Positions 22,650 through 34,929 of a DNA stretch of 64,000 bases are shown in pieces. The stretch is from NCBI GenBank assembly GCA_963921195.1, contig OY992537.1:125413347-125477346 (forward strand). The letters are read 5' to 3'. Made by a program: the position numbers and the translations under genes. The stretch comes from Pegoplata infirma (lineage: Eukaryota; Arthropoda; Insecta; Diptera; Anthomyiidae). The notes beneath the pieces were generated by a model. The model was given only the letters and a program-made list of their open reading frames with translations, was not told the DNA's origin and did no database searches. Positions within the stretch are counted from its first letter, which is position 1. Every line of letters begins with the position of its first letter.

Positions 22650-23795
22650 GACCTTAAGAGTTTGGAATTCCCAAAAACCCCGCCTTATTGGATACTTCAG
22701 ATTTTCATATTCGTAATATGAAAGTATAAATTTCAGCAAAAACCAAGACATACAATAAATTTTAAATATTTTAAATTCTTTAAAACCATTAAAGTTTCTT
22801 AAAAGAAAAAAAAAAAAACTCAAACTATTTCAGTTAGTCAAACATTTATAAATGTCTACAAATTGACAAATTAACTTGAAAAAATAAACCTTAACTCATG
22901 CAACTTAACCGTTACTGCCTCTTACAATTTATACGTTTTTGCAACTGCAAAAAAAAAAAAAAAGAAAAACGTGATATAAATTTGAATATTTTACCACCAA
23001 TGAAAAATGCAAATACAAAACTAAAACGTCAAATATACCAGCCCAACAAGTTTCTATACGAAACAGAAAAACCGTATATGCATGAAAAATGTTAAACTAC
23101 TACCACATATAACTTTTGAAAAATCTTCATTTTTTTCCCACTAACAACAAAAAAAAATATCATTTGCAACTTTCCAGAAGAAGAACAACTACAGCATAAA
23201 TGCTAATATATACGCATATAAATTTCCACTTAACCTCATTTCTTTTAAGAAAACATGTCCGTCTGGTGGGCATAAAAAAAAATGCATGTGCATAAACATA
23301 ATTCAAATTCAGGAAAAAAAAAGAAGAAAAAATGCATAAAATGCATAAAATGTAAGCATAATATATAAAAAAAAAAAGAATATAAACTAAGGCCTATAAA
23401 AATTGCATAATAATGCCACACAATAAATATGCAAACATAATAAAATTTTCCAAAACTAACTGTATTTAAACCTAAATTATACCTATTTAAAAAAATATTG
23501 ACTATCATCTTTATGGCAAATAAAAAACAAAACAAAAAAACAGGTGTTGCCAGTTTATTATTTATTTTATGCATATTAAGCTAGAAAAGGAATTGAAAAT
23601 GACACTACAAAAATTTATGGGTAATTAATAAACAAATACTTAAGAGTAGCAGAAGACTCAAAACAAGATTTTTGATGTAAAAAAAACGGGTTGCATTAAC
23701 ATTTTTTAGAATATTAAAAAATTAAGAACATGAAGAAGAATTCAATAAATTGTTATAAGATAGCTTTAGTGGTTATCACACAATTTGTTTAGTAT
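22650..23795 (+). other. Non-repetitive AT-rich intron segment
   Basis: Contains runs of AAAAAAA and GCATAAAATGCATAAAATG but no family repeat. No exon was recognised. Frames here are lysine/phenylalanine-rich chance reads. Confidence 0.5.
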
Positions 23796-23798
23796 TTA

Positions 23799-23859
23799 AA
23801 ACAAAAGACTTAAGACACAAACGTTAGTATTTAAAACAAAAGACTTAAGACACAAACTT
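23799..23859 (-). repeat. 25 bp dispersed motif, tandem pair, antisense orientation
   Basis: Copies at 23799-23823 and 23835-23859, both with AAAGACTTAAGACACAAAC, as a 36 bp direct duplication that includes GTATTTAAAAC. These are the first antisense-orientation copies in the intron. Confidence 0.9.
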
Positions 23860-23939
23860 TTTCTGAAGAAAATTATCGTTGTATCCAAAATTTTTAATTT
23901 TTTATAAAAATCAAGTGTTATCGATAAATCGATAATTTA

Positions 23940-25845
23940 AATTTTTCTATAGACAACATTTGTACTTTGGTACTTTTTTTATATCCTAAAAAAATTATTC
24001 GACAAACCTGCTATACCGAATGTAGTGCCCAGCAAAAAAAAAATATTCTGAAACAAGTACTTTTTAGATATTTCGATTGTTAGCAAGTGAAAAATTGTTC
24101 TTTGGTACTTTTTCTATGTTCTGAATAAATGGCCATCAAATTTTCTAAAGACAATAATCGTTTTTTGGTACTTTTTCTATCTCCTAAAATAATGGTTTTA
24201 CAAATTTGTAATTTGGAATGTAGAGTCCACCAGAAACAAACATTCTGAAAAAAGGACAGATGTTTTGATTCTAATTGTTCTTTGGTACTTTTTCGATAAC
24301 CATTAAATGTTTTAAAGAAAACAACGCTACTTTCTCATCTTCTCAAAAAATTATTTTGTGAAACTTTCAATTTAGAATTTAGTGTTCAGCAGAAAAAACA
24401 TTCAGCAAAAGTACTTTTTGAAAGTTTTCAATCTTAGAGTCCCCGCACAACAATGTCGGTGACGTTTTTTTCATACAAATTTGGAAAGAAAAATCGTCCG
24501 ACCGAAAACCGCTTGAATAAAATCAATTTTATTTTTGTGTCGGTTTCTCTCTCTATTTGAATTTTTGATATTAAAATGTTGCCACATTTTCATAAATATT
24601 TCGATTATTTTCGATAAAGTAAACAAAAAACTGTGATCTCTAAAAAAAATATTAACAATTCTAAAAAAAACACAAAAAAAACTAAGCAATATAAAAAAAT
24701 CGTATTGATATTTAAAAAAAAAAACAATAAAATTAAATTAAAAAGTGTCGAAAAAGTGAAAAATAGTGTAAGTATTAACGTATGACTGAATTTCCCGCTG
24801 CCCCTTTGTTTTGCGCCTATACTCTCTCATGACCGAAATCGTCAACCGCTCCGACATTGTTCTGCGGGGACTCTTAGAGGGTAAAAAATTGTACTTTTTT
24901 GATCTCCAGAATAAATGGTCCTAAAAACTTTGTATCCTCCATTAAAATTAAAAAAAAGTATAGCAATTTATTCAGGAGATCGAAAAAGTACCAAAGTACA
25001 CTTTTTTGGACACTACATTCCAAATTGCAAATTTTTTAAAGCATTGCAAACCAATAGTACCAACTTATATATTTTGATTCTACAAACTTGCAATTCGGAA
25101 TGTAGTGCCCAGCAAAAAAATATTCTGAAAAAAAGTACTTTAGAGATGTTTCGATTTTAAGCAGGTGAAAAAAAATTGTGCAATAACATTTTCCAAAGCC
25201 AACAATATTGCACTTTGGTACTTTTTCTATCTCCTTAAATAATGGTTCACCAGAACAAAACATTCTGAAAAAAGTACTTTTTAAATGCTTCGATTCTAGG
25301 CGGGTAAAAAATTGTTTTTTGGTACTTCTTAAGTCTCCTGAATAATCATAAAATTTTCTACAGAAAACAATTGTAGTGTGGTACTTTTTCTATCACTTTA
25401 AAAAATGGTTTAAGAGACTTGAAATTCGGAATATATTGTACAGCAGAAACAACATTCTGAAAAAAGTACTTTTCGAAAGTTTCGATTTTAAGAAGGTAAA
25501 AAAGTGTACTTGGTACAAGTCTCGTGAAATAAAATTTGATATCTTTTATTAAAAATAAAAAATTATGGAAATTTATTCAGGAGTTCGAAAAAGTACCAAA
25601 GTACACTTTTTAATTCTTCTCCAAAAAAAACTACTGTATGAACAATATGAAATGAACAATAATACTTTAGACAACAATTGAACTTTAGTACCATTATCAT
25701 CTCCTAAAATAATAGTTCTTGCAATTTTTAATGTAGTGTCCAGCAAAAAAAATATTTTGATATGAGTACTTTTTGGAAGGTTCGATTTTAAGCAAATAAA
25801 AATTGTTCTTTGGTACTTTTTGGATTTCCTAAGTAAATGGCAATA
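23940..25845 (+). repeat. GTAC-rich tandem array, mostly opposite to the 18-22 kb array
   Basis: Units carry CTTTGGTACTTTTTCTATCTCC, AATGTAGTGCCCAGCA and AACATTCTGAAAAAAGTAC. Small inverted pieces occur at about 24960-25000 and 25560-25605. A MITE at 24437-24873 interrupts it. Confidence 0.82.
24437..24873. mobile_element. PIF/Harbinger-like MITE, 437 bp
   Basis: TIRs GAGTCCCCGCACAACAATGT on the left and the complement of ACATTGTTCTGCGGGGACTC on the right. Both are flanked by TTA (24434-24436 and 24874-24876). A 3 bp TTA/TWA duplication is characteristic of PIF/Harbinger. No coding region, so non-autonomous. Confidence 0.72.
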
Positions 25846-26556
25846 AATCGATAAATTAAAATTTTTCAAAAAAAAAAATTTTAAGTTATCGATATCTTAA
25901 ACAAATGTTTAGAAAATTGTAGAGATTTCGATAAATCGTTAACTAAAATTTTCTAAAGAAAATTCTAAAGTTATCGATAAATCGATAACTTCAAATTTTC
26001 TATTAAAATTTGTTGTTATAGAAAAATGTAGAGTTATCGATAAATCGATAACTTAACATTTTCTATAGAAAACTTTGAAGTTATTGATGAATCGACGACA
26101 TAAAATGTTCTAAACAAAATTGTAGAGTTATCGATACATTGATATCTTAAAACTTTCTATACAAAATTGGAGAGTTATCGATTTTTAAAAAAAATCTAAG
26201 GCAAATTTGTTGAGAAGAGTTATCGATAAATCGGTAACTTAAAATTTTCTATAAAAAATAAAAGCACATGATATCGTTAACAAACAGCAATTTTCGAATT
26301 TTTTGAAAATTTTGCAGATTCCCACGGGTTAAAAATATTCCATTTTTTCCCAATTAAGGTCAACCTAATAATCCTCAACTAATTTTATATTTTATGCAAA
26401 TTGAAGTAATTTGAGTAAAATTTTCTATAAAAACTTGTAGAGTTATCGAAAATTAATGACTTAAAATGTTCTAGAGAAAATTTTAGATTTATCGAAAATC
26501 GATAATTACAAAATTTTCTGAAGAAATTTGTAGATTTAACGGACATCGATAATTAA

Positions 26557-27327
26557 AAACAAGTAAGAAAATTATATTCGGTCAAGACCGACCATATAAT
26601 ACCCTACACCAGAATTTCCCGGAAAATGGGTCCGATGGACCGATTAGATCTATATTTTGTCAAATCTTTAATACGTGTAAAAAACACTCACAAATCAAAT
26701 TTGAGTGAAATAGAATTCTAATTGTTGACAATAAACCGCTTTAACTGAATATCTGAATATCCAAAACTGGTCCGATGATTATCAGATTTGATAAGGTTAT
26801 TTTAATACGCGTTTAACATACACAAACAAAATTTTAATTAAATATTTTCTATTTTCATGAAATTTGTGAGATTTATGTGAAAATTGGGAAGGTGGTTTGT
26901 ATGGGGGCTACAAGAAGAACTGGTCCGATTTCTTTAAAATTCGGAATGGTGATTTTTGAAGACAAAACACGTTTACCTGGCAAATTTCGAAAAGATACCT
27001 ATTATAACACGGTTATTATAGTCATTTGAGCCAAAACTAAAGAGGACCTTTGTATGGGGGCTAGGTCTAAATATGGACCGATTTTTTTCAATTTCAAAAA
27101 AGAGGCTTAAGTTTTAAATTTCAAATCAATTGATTAAAAATTGCAACCTGTATCGTGTTTACACCGTTTACACGGACGGGCGGACATCGCTAAATCGACT
27201 CAAAAAGTGATTCTGAGTCGATCGGTATACTTAAAGGTTTGTCTAGGACCAATATTTCGGGTATTTACAAACATCAGCACAAACCCATTATATCCTGTAC
27301 CACAGTGTGGTGTAGGGTATAATTAAA
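26557..27327 (+). mobile_element. INE-1/Helentron-like family D, near-complete copy
   Basis: Starts AACAAGTAAGAAAATTATAT with GGTCAAGACCGACC, then TATAATACCCTACACCAG. Ends ACCACAGTGTGGTGTAGGGT. The GGACGGGCGGACATCGCTAA core lies at 27175. About 770 bp, no gene. Inserted in the TATCGATA array. Confidence 0.8.
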
Positions 27328-28050
27328 AAAAATGTCGTTACCGATAACTTAAAGTTAGTTTAAGAAAATTGTAGAATTATCGATAACTAAAATTTGTTAT
27401 TGAAAATTGTAGAGTTATCGATAATTCGATAACAGAAAATTTTTTCTGGAAAATTGTACAGTTATGGAAGTGTCGATATCGTTAAAAATTCTATAAAAAT
27501 GTCAGAGTTATCGATAAATCTATAACTTAAAATTTTATACAAAAATTAAAGAGCTATCGATAAATCGATAACTTTAAATTTCTTTATCGAAAATTGTAGA
27601 GTTATCATCAATATCTATACAAAACTGTAGTTATCAATAAATCAATAACTTAAAAATGTTCTTAAAAAATTTAACAGTTATCGATATCTTTTAGATTTCT
27701 TTAGAAAATATAAACTAAAATTTTCTAAAGAAACTTGTGGAGTTATCGATAAATCGAAAACATAAATTTTCCGTTGAAGTTTGTAGTTAAAAAAATTGAA
27801 AAGTTATCGATAAATCAATAAATTAACATTTTTTACAAAAAAATCTAAAGAAAATTGTATCGATAACAATTTTCTCGATAACTTAATTTTTTTATAAACA
27901 ATTGTAGTTATCGATATATCTATTCAAAAATTTTATATAAAAATATGTAGAGCTATCGATAAATCAATTGTTTAAAATTTCTCTTAAAAAATTGTAGAGT
28001 TATCGATAAATCGATAACTTAAAATTTTCTATTGAAAATTGTAAAGTTAT

Positions 28051-28200
28051 TAGTGGTATTCAGAGTCTTGCTTGCCAGCCCTGGCACTGGTGGTAAAAGA
28101 GCACTCTTCAAAATTACTTTTCAAAATACATGTATTTTTTGAAAGAAGTACTCTATTGCTACATTGCCAGGGCTGGCAACAAGACTCTGAATACCTCTAT
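28051..28200. mobile_element. Short palindromic MITE in the TATCGATA array
   Basis: Left end GGTATTCAGAGTCTTG with TTGCCAGCCCTGGCA, mirrored at the right by TGCCAGGGCTGGCAA with CAAGACTCTGAATACC. About 150 bp. GC-richer than its surroundings. Confidence 0.72.
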
Positions 28201-29226
28201 TGTAAATCAATATCTTAAAGTTCTCTTTTGAAAATTGAAAAGTTTTCGATGTATCGATATCCTTAATGTTTCTATAAAAAAAATTGTAGAGTTATCGACA
28301 ACATAAAATTTTCTATAGAAAATTGGAGAGTTATCGATAAATCGATAACTTTAAATTTTTTTACAGAAAATTGTAGAGTTATCGATAAATCGATACTTTT
28401 AAATTTATTTATAGAAAACTGTTGAGTTATCAATAAATCTAGAACTTTAAATTTATTTATAGAAAATTGTTGAGTTGTCAATAAATCTATAGAAAACTTT
28501 TTATTGAAAACTGTAGAGTTATCGATAAATCAATAATTTAAAAATCGTCTTAAAAAATGCTACAATTATGAATATCTTTTAAATTTCTATAGAAAATTGT
28601 AGAGATATCGATAAATTGATTTCTAAAATTGTCTATTTAAGTTATACAAAATTGTTAAGTAATCGATAAATCTATAACCTAAAATTTTTTACAAAAAATT
28701 CTGAAGAAAATTGTAGAGGTATCGATAACAATTTTCTCGATAACTTAAAATTTTTTTATAAAAAATTGTAGTTATCGATAAATCTATTGAATATTTTTTA
28801 TAGGAAACAGTAGGACTATCGATAAAACAATAACTTAAAATTTTCCTTAAAAAAATATAGTTTCGATATTGTGGAGTTATCGATAAATCGATAATATAAA
28901 ATTTTCTATTGAAAATTGTAGTTATAGATAATTGTGGAGTTATCGATAAATCGATAACTTGAAATTTACTATAGAAAATTGTAAAATGTCGATGAATCGA
29001 TAACATAAAATGTTCTAAAGAAAATTGTTGAGTTATCGATAAATCGATAACTTAAAATTTTCTATAGAAAATTGTACAATATCAATGAAGCGATAACTTA
29101 AAATTTGCTATGGAAAATTGGCGAATTATGAGTTTTTACCATTGTCTTTAGAAAATTGTGGAGTTCAGCTATCTATAACTTAAAATTATTATATAAAAAA
29201 GCTCATAACATCGTTAAACGGAGAAA

Positions 29227-29250
29227 AAACAAAAGACTTAAGACACACGC
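29227..29250 (-). repeat. 25 bp dispersed motif, antisense orientation
   Basis: AAAGACTTAAGACACACGCT, just after the TATCGATA array ends. Confidence 0.85.
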
Positions 29251-30640
29251 TCAAAGGAAATAAAATTTGTAAAACATAAACAACACATTCTCTAAATACC
29301 CTATATTGTTAGATCTTTATTTCCACTACCCGGGATACCTTCCTATTTAGCAGTCTCATTAATTTTTGGTTCTTAAAAAATAATAATGTATTTAAAAGTA
29401 CCGGAAATTTAAAATTGTTTATTATATTTTATCTACTTAGAAAAAAAAATTCTTAAATTTTTAAATTCATTATTATTGTTATTCTTACTACTTAAGTTTT
29501 TAACAATTTTTTAACAATTTTTTAACATATTTTTAATTTACTTCATAAAATGACCTTCACAATTTGTTGTTATTTTAACAACTGAGCCTACTAATGAAAA
29601 AAAAAATATTTCTACAATTTAAAAAATAAGAAATCTTAAGCCAAAATTCTAGTTAAATAATGAACTTCATTATTTCATTAACAACAAATAATAATAACAA
29701 AAAAATATAAAATTACTATTAAACAAAATTAAACAAGCAGACAATTTAAACTAATTTTATAAAAAGAACAAAAAATCGAGGTGCAAAACTTAAAATAAAC
29801 ACATGTGAATTTTTATTGTTTATAAACAACAAAAAAAAAATAATTAATAGAGGGTTTTCTGATTCCCTTGGGAGTTTTTATTTTATTTTAATAATAAGAG
29901 GCTTAGAATTTTTCTGATTAAAATTTTATTATGTTTATTATTTTTTTTTTGTTTTGTTCTTTAATCAAACTTATATTAATTTTCTTACCTTTCATAATAA
30001 TAAAAATCTTTTCTCACCATTTACTAACTTCTTTCAAATTCTCTTTGGCAATGTGTATGTTTGTAACATGCTCATAATAAACTTATAATCACTTCCTTGA
30101 TACCATAGTTATCGTTTTTTGTAGAATACTCTATCTTTCATTTATGTTTATTCTGTGGGCCATGTTACGTGTTATGGTAACATCTTTTGGCTTAAGATTT
30201 ATATGTACCTATTTACGTTGTGTGTTTCTTTTTCTGTAGATATCATAGTTAAATATTTTTTTACCATAATTATGCACCTGTTATAAGTTGGTAGTTTTAA
30301 AGTAGACAAATGAAAAAAAAAAGAATTTCAAACGAATTAAAAGTAGTTTGGTATGATTAAGGTTTTATTAAATTAGATACACAATTGTTACACATGATCA
30401 AAAAATAATATGGGATTATATGAGAATTCGCTTTCAGAATGGCTTTGGGTTCCTTTTTAGACAAGAAAATCAAAAAGTTCCGAACAAAGTAAAAAAAAAG
30501 GTAGCTTATATTTTCTTAAAATATTAGTTTATATTCGAACATTACTGAAAAAGTAAAAAAAAAATTCTTTAAAAATAATTAAAAAAAAATTATAAATTTC
30601 AAATTGCGCTAAAAAGGACAACAAAATAAAATAATAATAA
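29251..30640 (+). other. Non-repetitive AT-rich intron segment
   Basis: 1.4 kb with no recognised family repeat and no exon pattern. Composition is strongly AT-rich, with long A and T runs. Confidence 0.5.
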
Positions 30641-30642
30641 AC

Positions 30643-31025
30643 AAGTAAAAAAGTTAAATTCGGCCTTGCCGAATGTAGTGATACCCTCCACAATTTCAAA
30701 AAGATTATTGCAAAAAACTTTATTTAAAAGGAAATTACTTTTGAAAAAAAAAATTTTTTTGAAAAAAAAAAATTTTGGTAAAAAAAAATCCGCGATTTTT
30801 TTTCTTTTTTTGTCAAAAAAATATGTTCGTACCTGTTTAAATACCATTTGGTGTTCAATTATGTTCACATATGTCAACCAGAAGCCGAATTAAACCATTT
30901 TGTATTTTTAGGCTATGTTGAATGTACTGACATTTTTGAGGTGTGCTTACATTTTTGTTCATAACTTTTGAACCGCTGAACCGATATCGCTCACAGACAG
31001 ACAGACGGACAGACGGACGTAAACA
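30643..31025 (+). mobile_element. INE-1/Helentron-like family C, 3'-truncated copy
   Basis: Starts AACAAGTAAAAAAGTTAAAT with TTCGGCCTTGCCGAA and TGATACCCTCCACAATTTC. It ends at ACAGACAGACGGACAGACGG. Nearly the same sequence, with the complete 3' end, is at 46253-46861. Confidence 0.78.
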
Positions 31026-31059
31026 ACCGATTTGTCATTAGACTCATTTGCTACTTTGT

Positions 31060-31290
31060 AGTAAATCGTTTCTATTTTTGCTAAATAATCTTGACAATGG
31101 AATCTGACAAATTCCGAAACACGTGTCGATTAAGTCTTGCAAAAATGACCAACATAAATAAATTTAAAACAAAAAATAATAATTTTCTTGAAAGTTATAC
31201 TATGAGAATGTCATGGTTTTAATTAGTAAAGAAAATAATGACCTCGAGCCAGAATAAACATCCTCTAAATATTATATTTTAAAGGTCGAA
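31060..31290. mobile_element. Decayed relative of the 3603-3794 MITE
   Basis: Shares CACGTGTCG, AATTAGTAAAGAAAA, AATGACCTCGAGC and AATAAACATCCTCTAAAT with the element at 3603. The left TIR is not clear. Confidence 0.5.
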
Positions 31291-31349
31291 TAAAAAAAAT
31301 TTTATTTTATAATAAAAATTAATCAGAATTAATTACGTTATATTTTCAG

Positions 31350-31532
31350 TTAAAAACAACACTCTAAAAAACTTAGTCCAGTTTCCTACTATAAATTGGG
31401 TAAATTTCAACAAAATTAAATAAAATGCCACCATAAATTACGTAAATTTCCAATAATTTTAAGTAGAATTACACAATGTGTGTAAATTTGCCCAATTTAT
31501 AGTAGGAAACTGAAATCTTTTTAATTAGAGTG
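31350..31532. mobile_element. Palindromic MITE (ACACTCTAA ends)
   Basis: Left ACACTCTAA plus CAGTTTCCTACTATAAATTG at about 31380 faces CAATTTATAGTAGGAAACTG at about 31492 plus TTAGAGTGT. The interior is rich in GTAAATTT. About 180 bp. Confidence 0.7.
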
Positions 31533-31556
31533 TAATCAAAAATATTCTTTTTGCAA

Positions 31557-32392
31557 AACAAGAAAATTATAGTCGGTCAAGACCGCCATATAATACCCTA
31601 CACCGGAGTTTCCAGAAAAATGGGTCCCAAGTGCAAACAGGGACCGATGGGATCTATTTTTCGTTAAATCTTTAATATGTGTAAAAAACACCCAAAAACC
31701 AAGTTTTAGTGAATTAGGCTTCTACTTGTTGCAAATACACCGCTTTAACTGATTATCGGGCGAAATTTTTAAATGGGTCTAGGTCCAAAAATGGTCCGAT
31801 AATAATCAGATTTAATAAGGTTATAAAGTACGCGTTTAATACATAAAAACAAAATTTTAATAAAATATTTTTGATTTTCATGAAATTTAAGAGATTTTTG
31901 TGAATATTGGGAAGGTGGTTTGTATGGGGGCTACAAGAAGAACTGGTCCGATTGCTTTAAAATTCGGCATGGTGATTTGGGAATACAAAACACGATAATC
32001 TGCGAAATTTCGATAGGATACCTTTTATAAAACCGTTGTTGGAGTCGCTTGAGGCAAATTAAAAGGGGACGTTTGTATAGGGGCTAGGTGAAAACATGGA
32101 CCTATTTTTTCCAATTTCAATAGGCTTTGTCCTTGGGCTAAAAGAAGCTTAAGTTTCAAATTTTAGTCAAATCGGTTAATAATTGCGACCTATATCGTGT
32201 TTACACCGTTACATGGACAGACGGACAGACAGACGGACGGACGCACAGACAGACATTGCTAAATCGACTCAAAAAGTGATTCTAAGTCGATCGGTATACT
32301 TGAAAGTGGGTCTGGGACCAATATTTTGTGTAGTTACAAACATCAGTACAAACTCATTATACCCTGTACCACAGAGTGGTGTAGGGTATAAA
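31557..32392 (+). mobile_element. INE-1/Helentron-like family D, full-length copy
   Basis: Starts AACAAGAAAATTATAGTCGG with GGTCAAGACC. Ends CACAGAGTGGTGTAGGGTAT. The core is an expanded GACGGACAGACAGACGGACG run at 32218-32255. It serves as the reference for the empty site of the family E insertion in the copy at 8781. Confidence 0.82.
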
Positions 32393-33170
32393 AATAAAAA
32401 AAAAATGTTGCAGACCAAAAAAAAATTTTTTAACATAAAACACTTTTTCAGTAATGTCTGAATATTAACTAATATTTTAAGCAAAAAAAAAAAGTAAAAT
32501 TTTTGTTTCACTTTGTTCGAAACTTTCCGATTTTTCAGTCAAAAAAGGATTGTCTTTCAGGTCCAATATTTTTGTGAGTTAATATCGACCCTAAAACGCA
32601 ACCGACCCCTACGTTTCCGAAATTCGAAAACAAACTAAATTTGCTCCATCTTATTCAATAGTCTGTACAATCTGTACTTACAGAAAAAATCAAATAAAAT
32701 TACTGACAAAATATGTCGCCATTAGGCATGTCTCCGAAACAGAAAAAGCAAATTCCTTCATTTGTGTCTGCAATTCCAGATCATGTTGGTAACCCTTGCA
32801 AAACAATGTAAGAGACAAAAAAGTTGAAAGAAAGTATGAAGTTAGGTTGAGATTGCTAGAAATAGAATTGTAGTGTTGAAAACTGTCAAAATTTATTCTG
32901 TAGAAACTATAAATATTCACATATATAAAAAACAGTTTTCATTAACAAGACAAACCGACATTTAAAATCCTACTGAAGATGACACTAACTGGGGTGTTTG
33001 AAACCGGTATAGGAAATACCAGAAATGTCTATAATTTTTAGAAATTAAATTTTTCTTCTGCATTTTTTCAACTTGAACCCTTATAACAAATATAATTAGA
33101 GCCCGTGCTCGATCTGTACTTACAGAAAAAATCAAATAGTCTTATGTTTGATTTACCATTAATTAAAAAT
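32393..33170 (+). other. AT-rich spacer with possible retroposon fragments
   Basis: The short sequence CTGTACTTACAGAAAAAATC occurs at about 32673 and again at 33115. A block GAAGATGACACTAACTGGGG with GAAACCGG lies near 32977 and resembles tails of some fly retroposons. I cannot assign it. No exon seen. Confidence 0.4.
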
Positions 33171-33173
33171 AAT

Positions 33174-33199
33174 AAACAAAAGACTTAAGAAACAAATTT
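33174..33199 (-). repeat. 25 bp dispersed motif, antisense orientation
   Basis: AAAGACTTAAGAAACAAATT. One base (AAACA for ACACA) differs from the consensus. It precedes the FB2 element. Confidence 0.83.
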
Positions 33200-33262
33200 G
33201 AAACAGTTAAAACACAAACAATAGTAACAAAGATAGACATAATCACAGTACAACACGAAAAA

Positions 33263-34490
33263 ATCGGAGCTCTGACAATTGATTCTGGTAGATCACATCG
33301 GAGTTTTATTTTAGAGGCTGTTAAAGTTTCCCAGCTTTGGCCTGTTCTTGTAGCCTATCGGTTTATAAAATTATGTGTTCCTTACATCTGAGGTGTAGGG
33401 TATGTTCAGCAACTTTGTAGAAAATATTATGGAAAATATTTTCGTGGAACATATTAACCCTCTAACTACTCTAACGGTATTTGTTGGCTCTATTTTAACA
33501 AATCCTAAAAAACACCCCTAAAAAGTGGGAGTGCGGGGATGAAATGTTCTACAAAAATGTTGCCCATAAAATTTTACAATATACGTCGGAGCACACCAAA
33601 GCCCAAAAATTGACACAAACACCAAAAGAGAAACAAGTTCAAGATTTCGTATTAAAAAAAATACAAAGATAAAATTAACCCTTAGTGGGCAATCTTGAAT
33701 TTGACTGATTTTTGGTGTTTCTGCTATGTTTTGGGCTTTGGTGTGTTTTGACATATATAGTAAAATTGTATGGCCAATATTTTTGTAGAACATCTCATCC
33801 CCACCCTTCCCCTTTTTAGTCGTGGCTCTATTCCAACAATTTGTTGGAATAGAGCCAAAAATTACAGTTATACGGAGGACTTAGAGGGTTAATATGTTCC
33901 TTAAAAATATGTGCCATAATATTTTCTACATAGTTGCTAAACATACCCTAAACTTTAGATGTAAATAACATATAGTTTTATAGTAAAATACAAGAATGCC
34001 AGTTTAAAAAAATTACAAAATAAATTAACCCTTAATGGGCAACCTTGAATTTGACTGGTTTTTGGTGTTTAAGTTAAGTTTTGGGCTTTGGCATGTTTTG
34101 ACATATATAGTAACATTTTATGGCCGACATTTTTGTAGAACATTTCAACCCCGCTCTTCCCCTCTTTCAGGGTGTTTTTTACGATTTTTTTTAATATATA
34201 CCGTTATGAGGGGGAGTTAGAGAATTAATGTGTTCAACAAAAATATTTGTCATAATATTTTCTACAAATTTGAATTTATTTTGAACATAGCCTACATCTC
34301 AGATGTAAAGAAAACATAGTTTTATATACCGATATGCTGCAAGAAAACGCCAAAGCTGGAAAACTTTAACCGTTGCTAAAATGAAATTCCAATGTTATCT
34401 TACGAAACGCCGACACACGCATATATTTTTCTGGTTTCCTCTACTAGAATCAATCGTCGGAACCCCGTTATTTTTTTTTTGGGGTTGCAC
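33263..34490. mobile_element. FB2 long inverted-repeat element, copy 1
   Basis: Left block GTTTCCCAGCTTTGGCCTGT (33328) is mirrored near 34350 by CCAAAGCTGGAAAAC. The block AACACCAAAAG with CAAGTTCAAGATT (about 33617-33648) is mirrored at 33690-33722 and, outside it, again near 34045. CCCTCTAACT with TAACGGTATTTG is mirrored by AATACAG or ACCGTTATGAGG. The right end reads ATCAATCGTCGGAACCCCG. A small perfect hairpin TTCCAACAATTTGTTGGAA sits at about 33833. No long ORF. Confidence 0.7.
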
Positions 34491-34800
34491 TGTGATATTA
34501 CACCCCGCCGTCCCCCTTTTGAGGGCTGTATTTTAAGATATATTATAATAGAGGCAAAAATTACCCTTTATGAAGGGGAGTTTGAGGGTTAATATGTTCC
34601 ACAAAATTATTTGCCTTTATATTTTCTACAAGGTTGCTTAACATACCCTACACCTCAGATGTAAAGAACACCTAGTTTAATTTACCGATATGCTGCAAGA
34701 ACGGGCCACAGTGTAAAAGTTTAGCCCCCCTAAAATAAAATTCCGATGTATACTTTTTTTGGTTTCCTCTGACAAAATCAATAGTCGGAACCCTTTAAAT
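34491..34800. mobile_element. FB2 extra right-arm fragment
   Basis: Repeats the right arm of FB2: CACCCCGCCGTCCCCCTTTT, then CTCAGATGTAAAGAAC, ACCGATATGCTGCAAGAACG and AATCAATAGTCGGAACCC. Directly follows copy 1. Confidence 0.62.
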
Positions 34801-34859
34801 AAGGAAAAACTTTGAAATTGTTGTACAGCGTTATTGATTAAACATTTATTAAAAGGTCC

Positions 34860-34884
34860 AAACAAAAGACTTAAGAAACAAGCT
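34860..34884 (-). repeat. 25 bp dispersed motif, antisense orientation
   Basis: AAAGACTTAAGAAACAAGCT. Located about 60 bp after the FB2 arm fragment. Confidence 0.85.
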
Positions 34885-34929
34885 TAAATATATAAATAAA
34901 AATGACACAGTGATACAAAATATTAGAGG

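Larger units (their letters stand above)
25850..29120. repeat. TATCGATA-rich palindromic tandem array (DRE/BEAF-like sites)
   Basis: Units of roughly 45-65 bp join two palindromes, TTATCGATAAATCGATAA and AATTTTCTATAGAAAATT, with AACTTAA and TGTAGAG linkers. At least 20 units retain an intact ATCGATAAATC or TATCGATA. Well-preserved units are at about 25975, 26035, 27552, 27998, 28330, 28876, 28938 and 29032. A family D element (26557-27327) and a 150 bp MITE (28051-28200) interrupt it. TATCGATA is the DREF recognition element of Drosophila and CGATA is bound by BEAF-32. Occupancy here is inference. Peptides such as repeated TQQFSIN are repeat artefacts. Confidence 0.85.

Noticed and set aside
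28272..29006. Minus-strand frames with repeated TQQFSIN or DLSIT
   Set aside because: They derive from the TATCGATA tandem array. The repeated peptide follows the DNA unit and has no start context or domain.
33833..33851. Short perfect hairpin as a possible microRNA or terminator
   Set aside because: The stem is short, with no flanking pre-miRNA-like structure, and it lies at a join within the FB2 arms.
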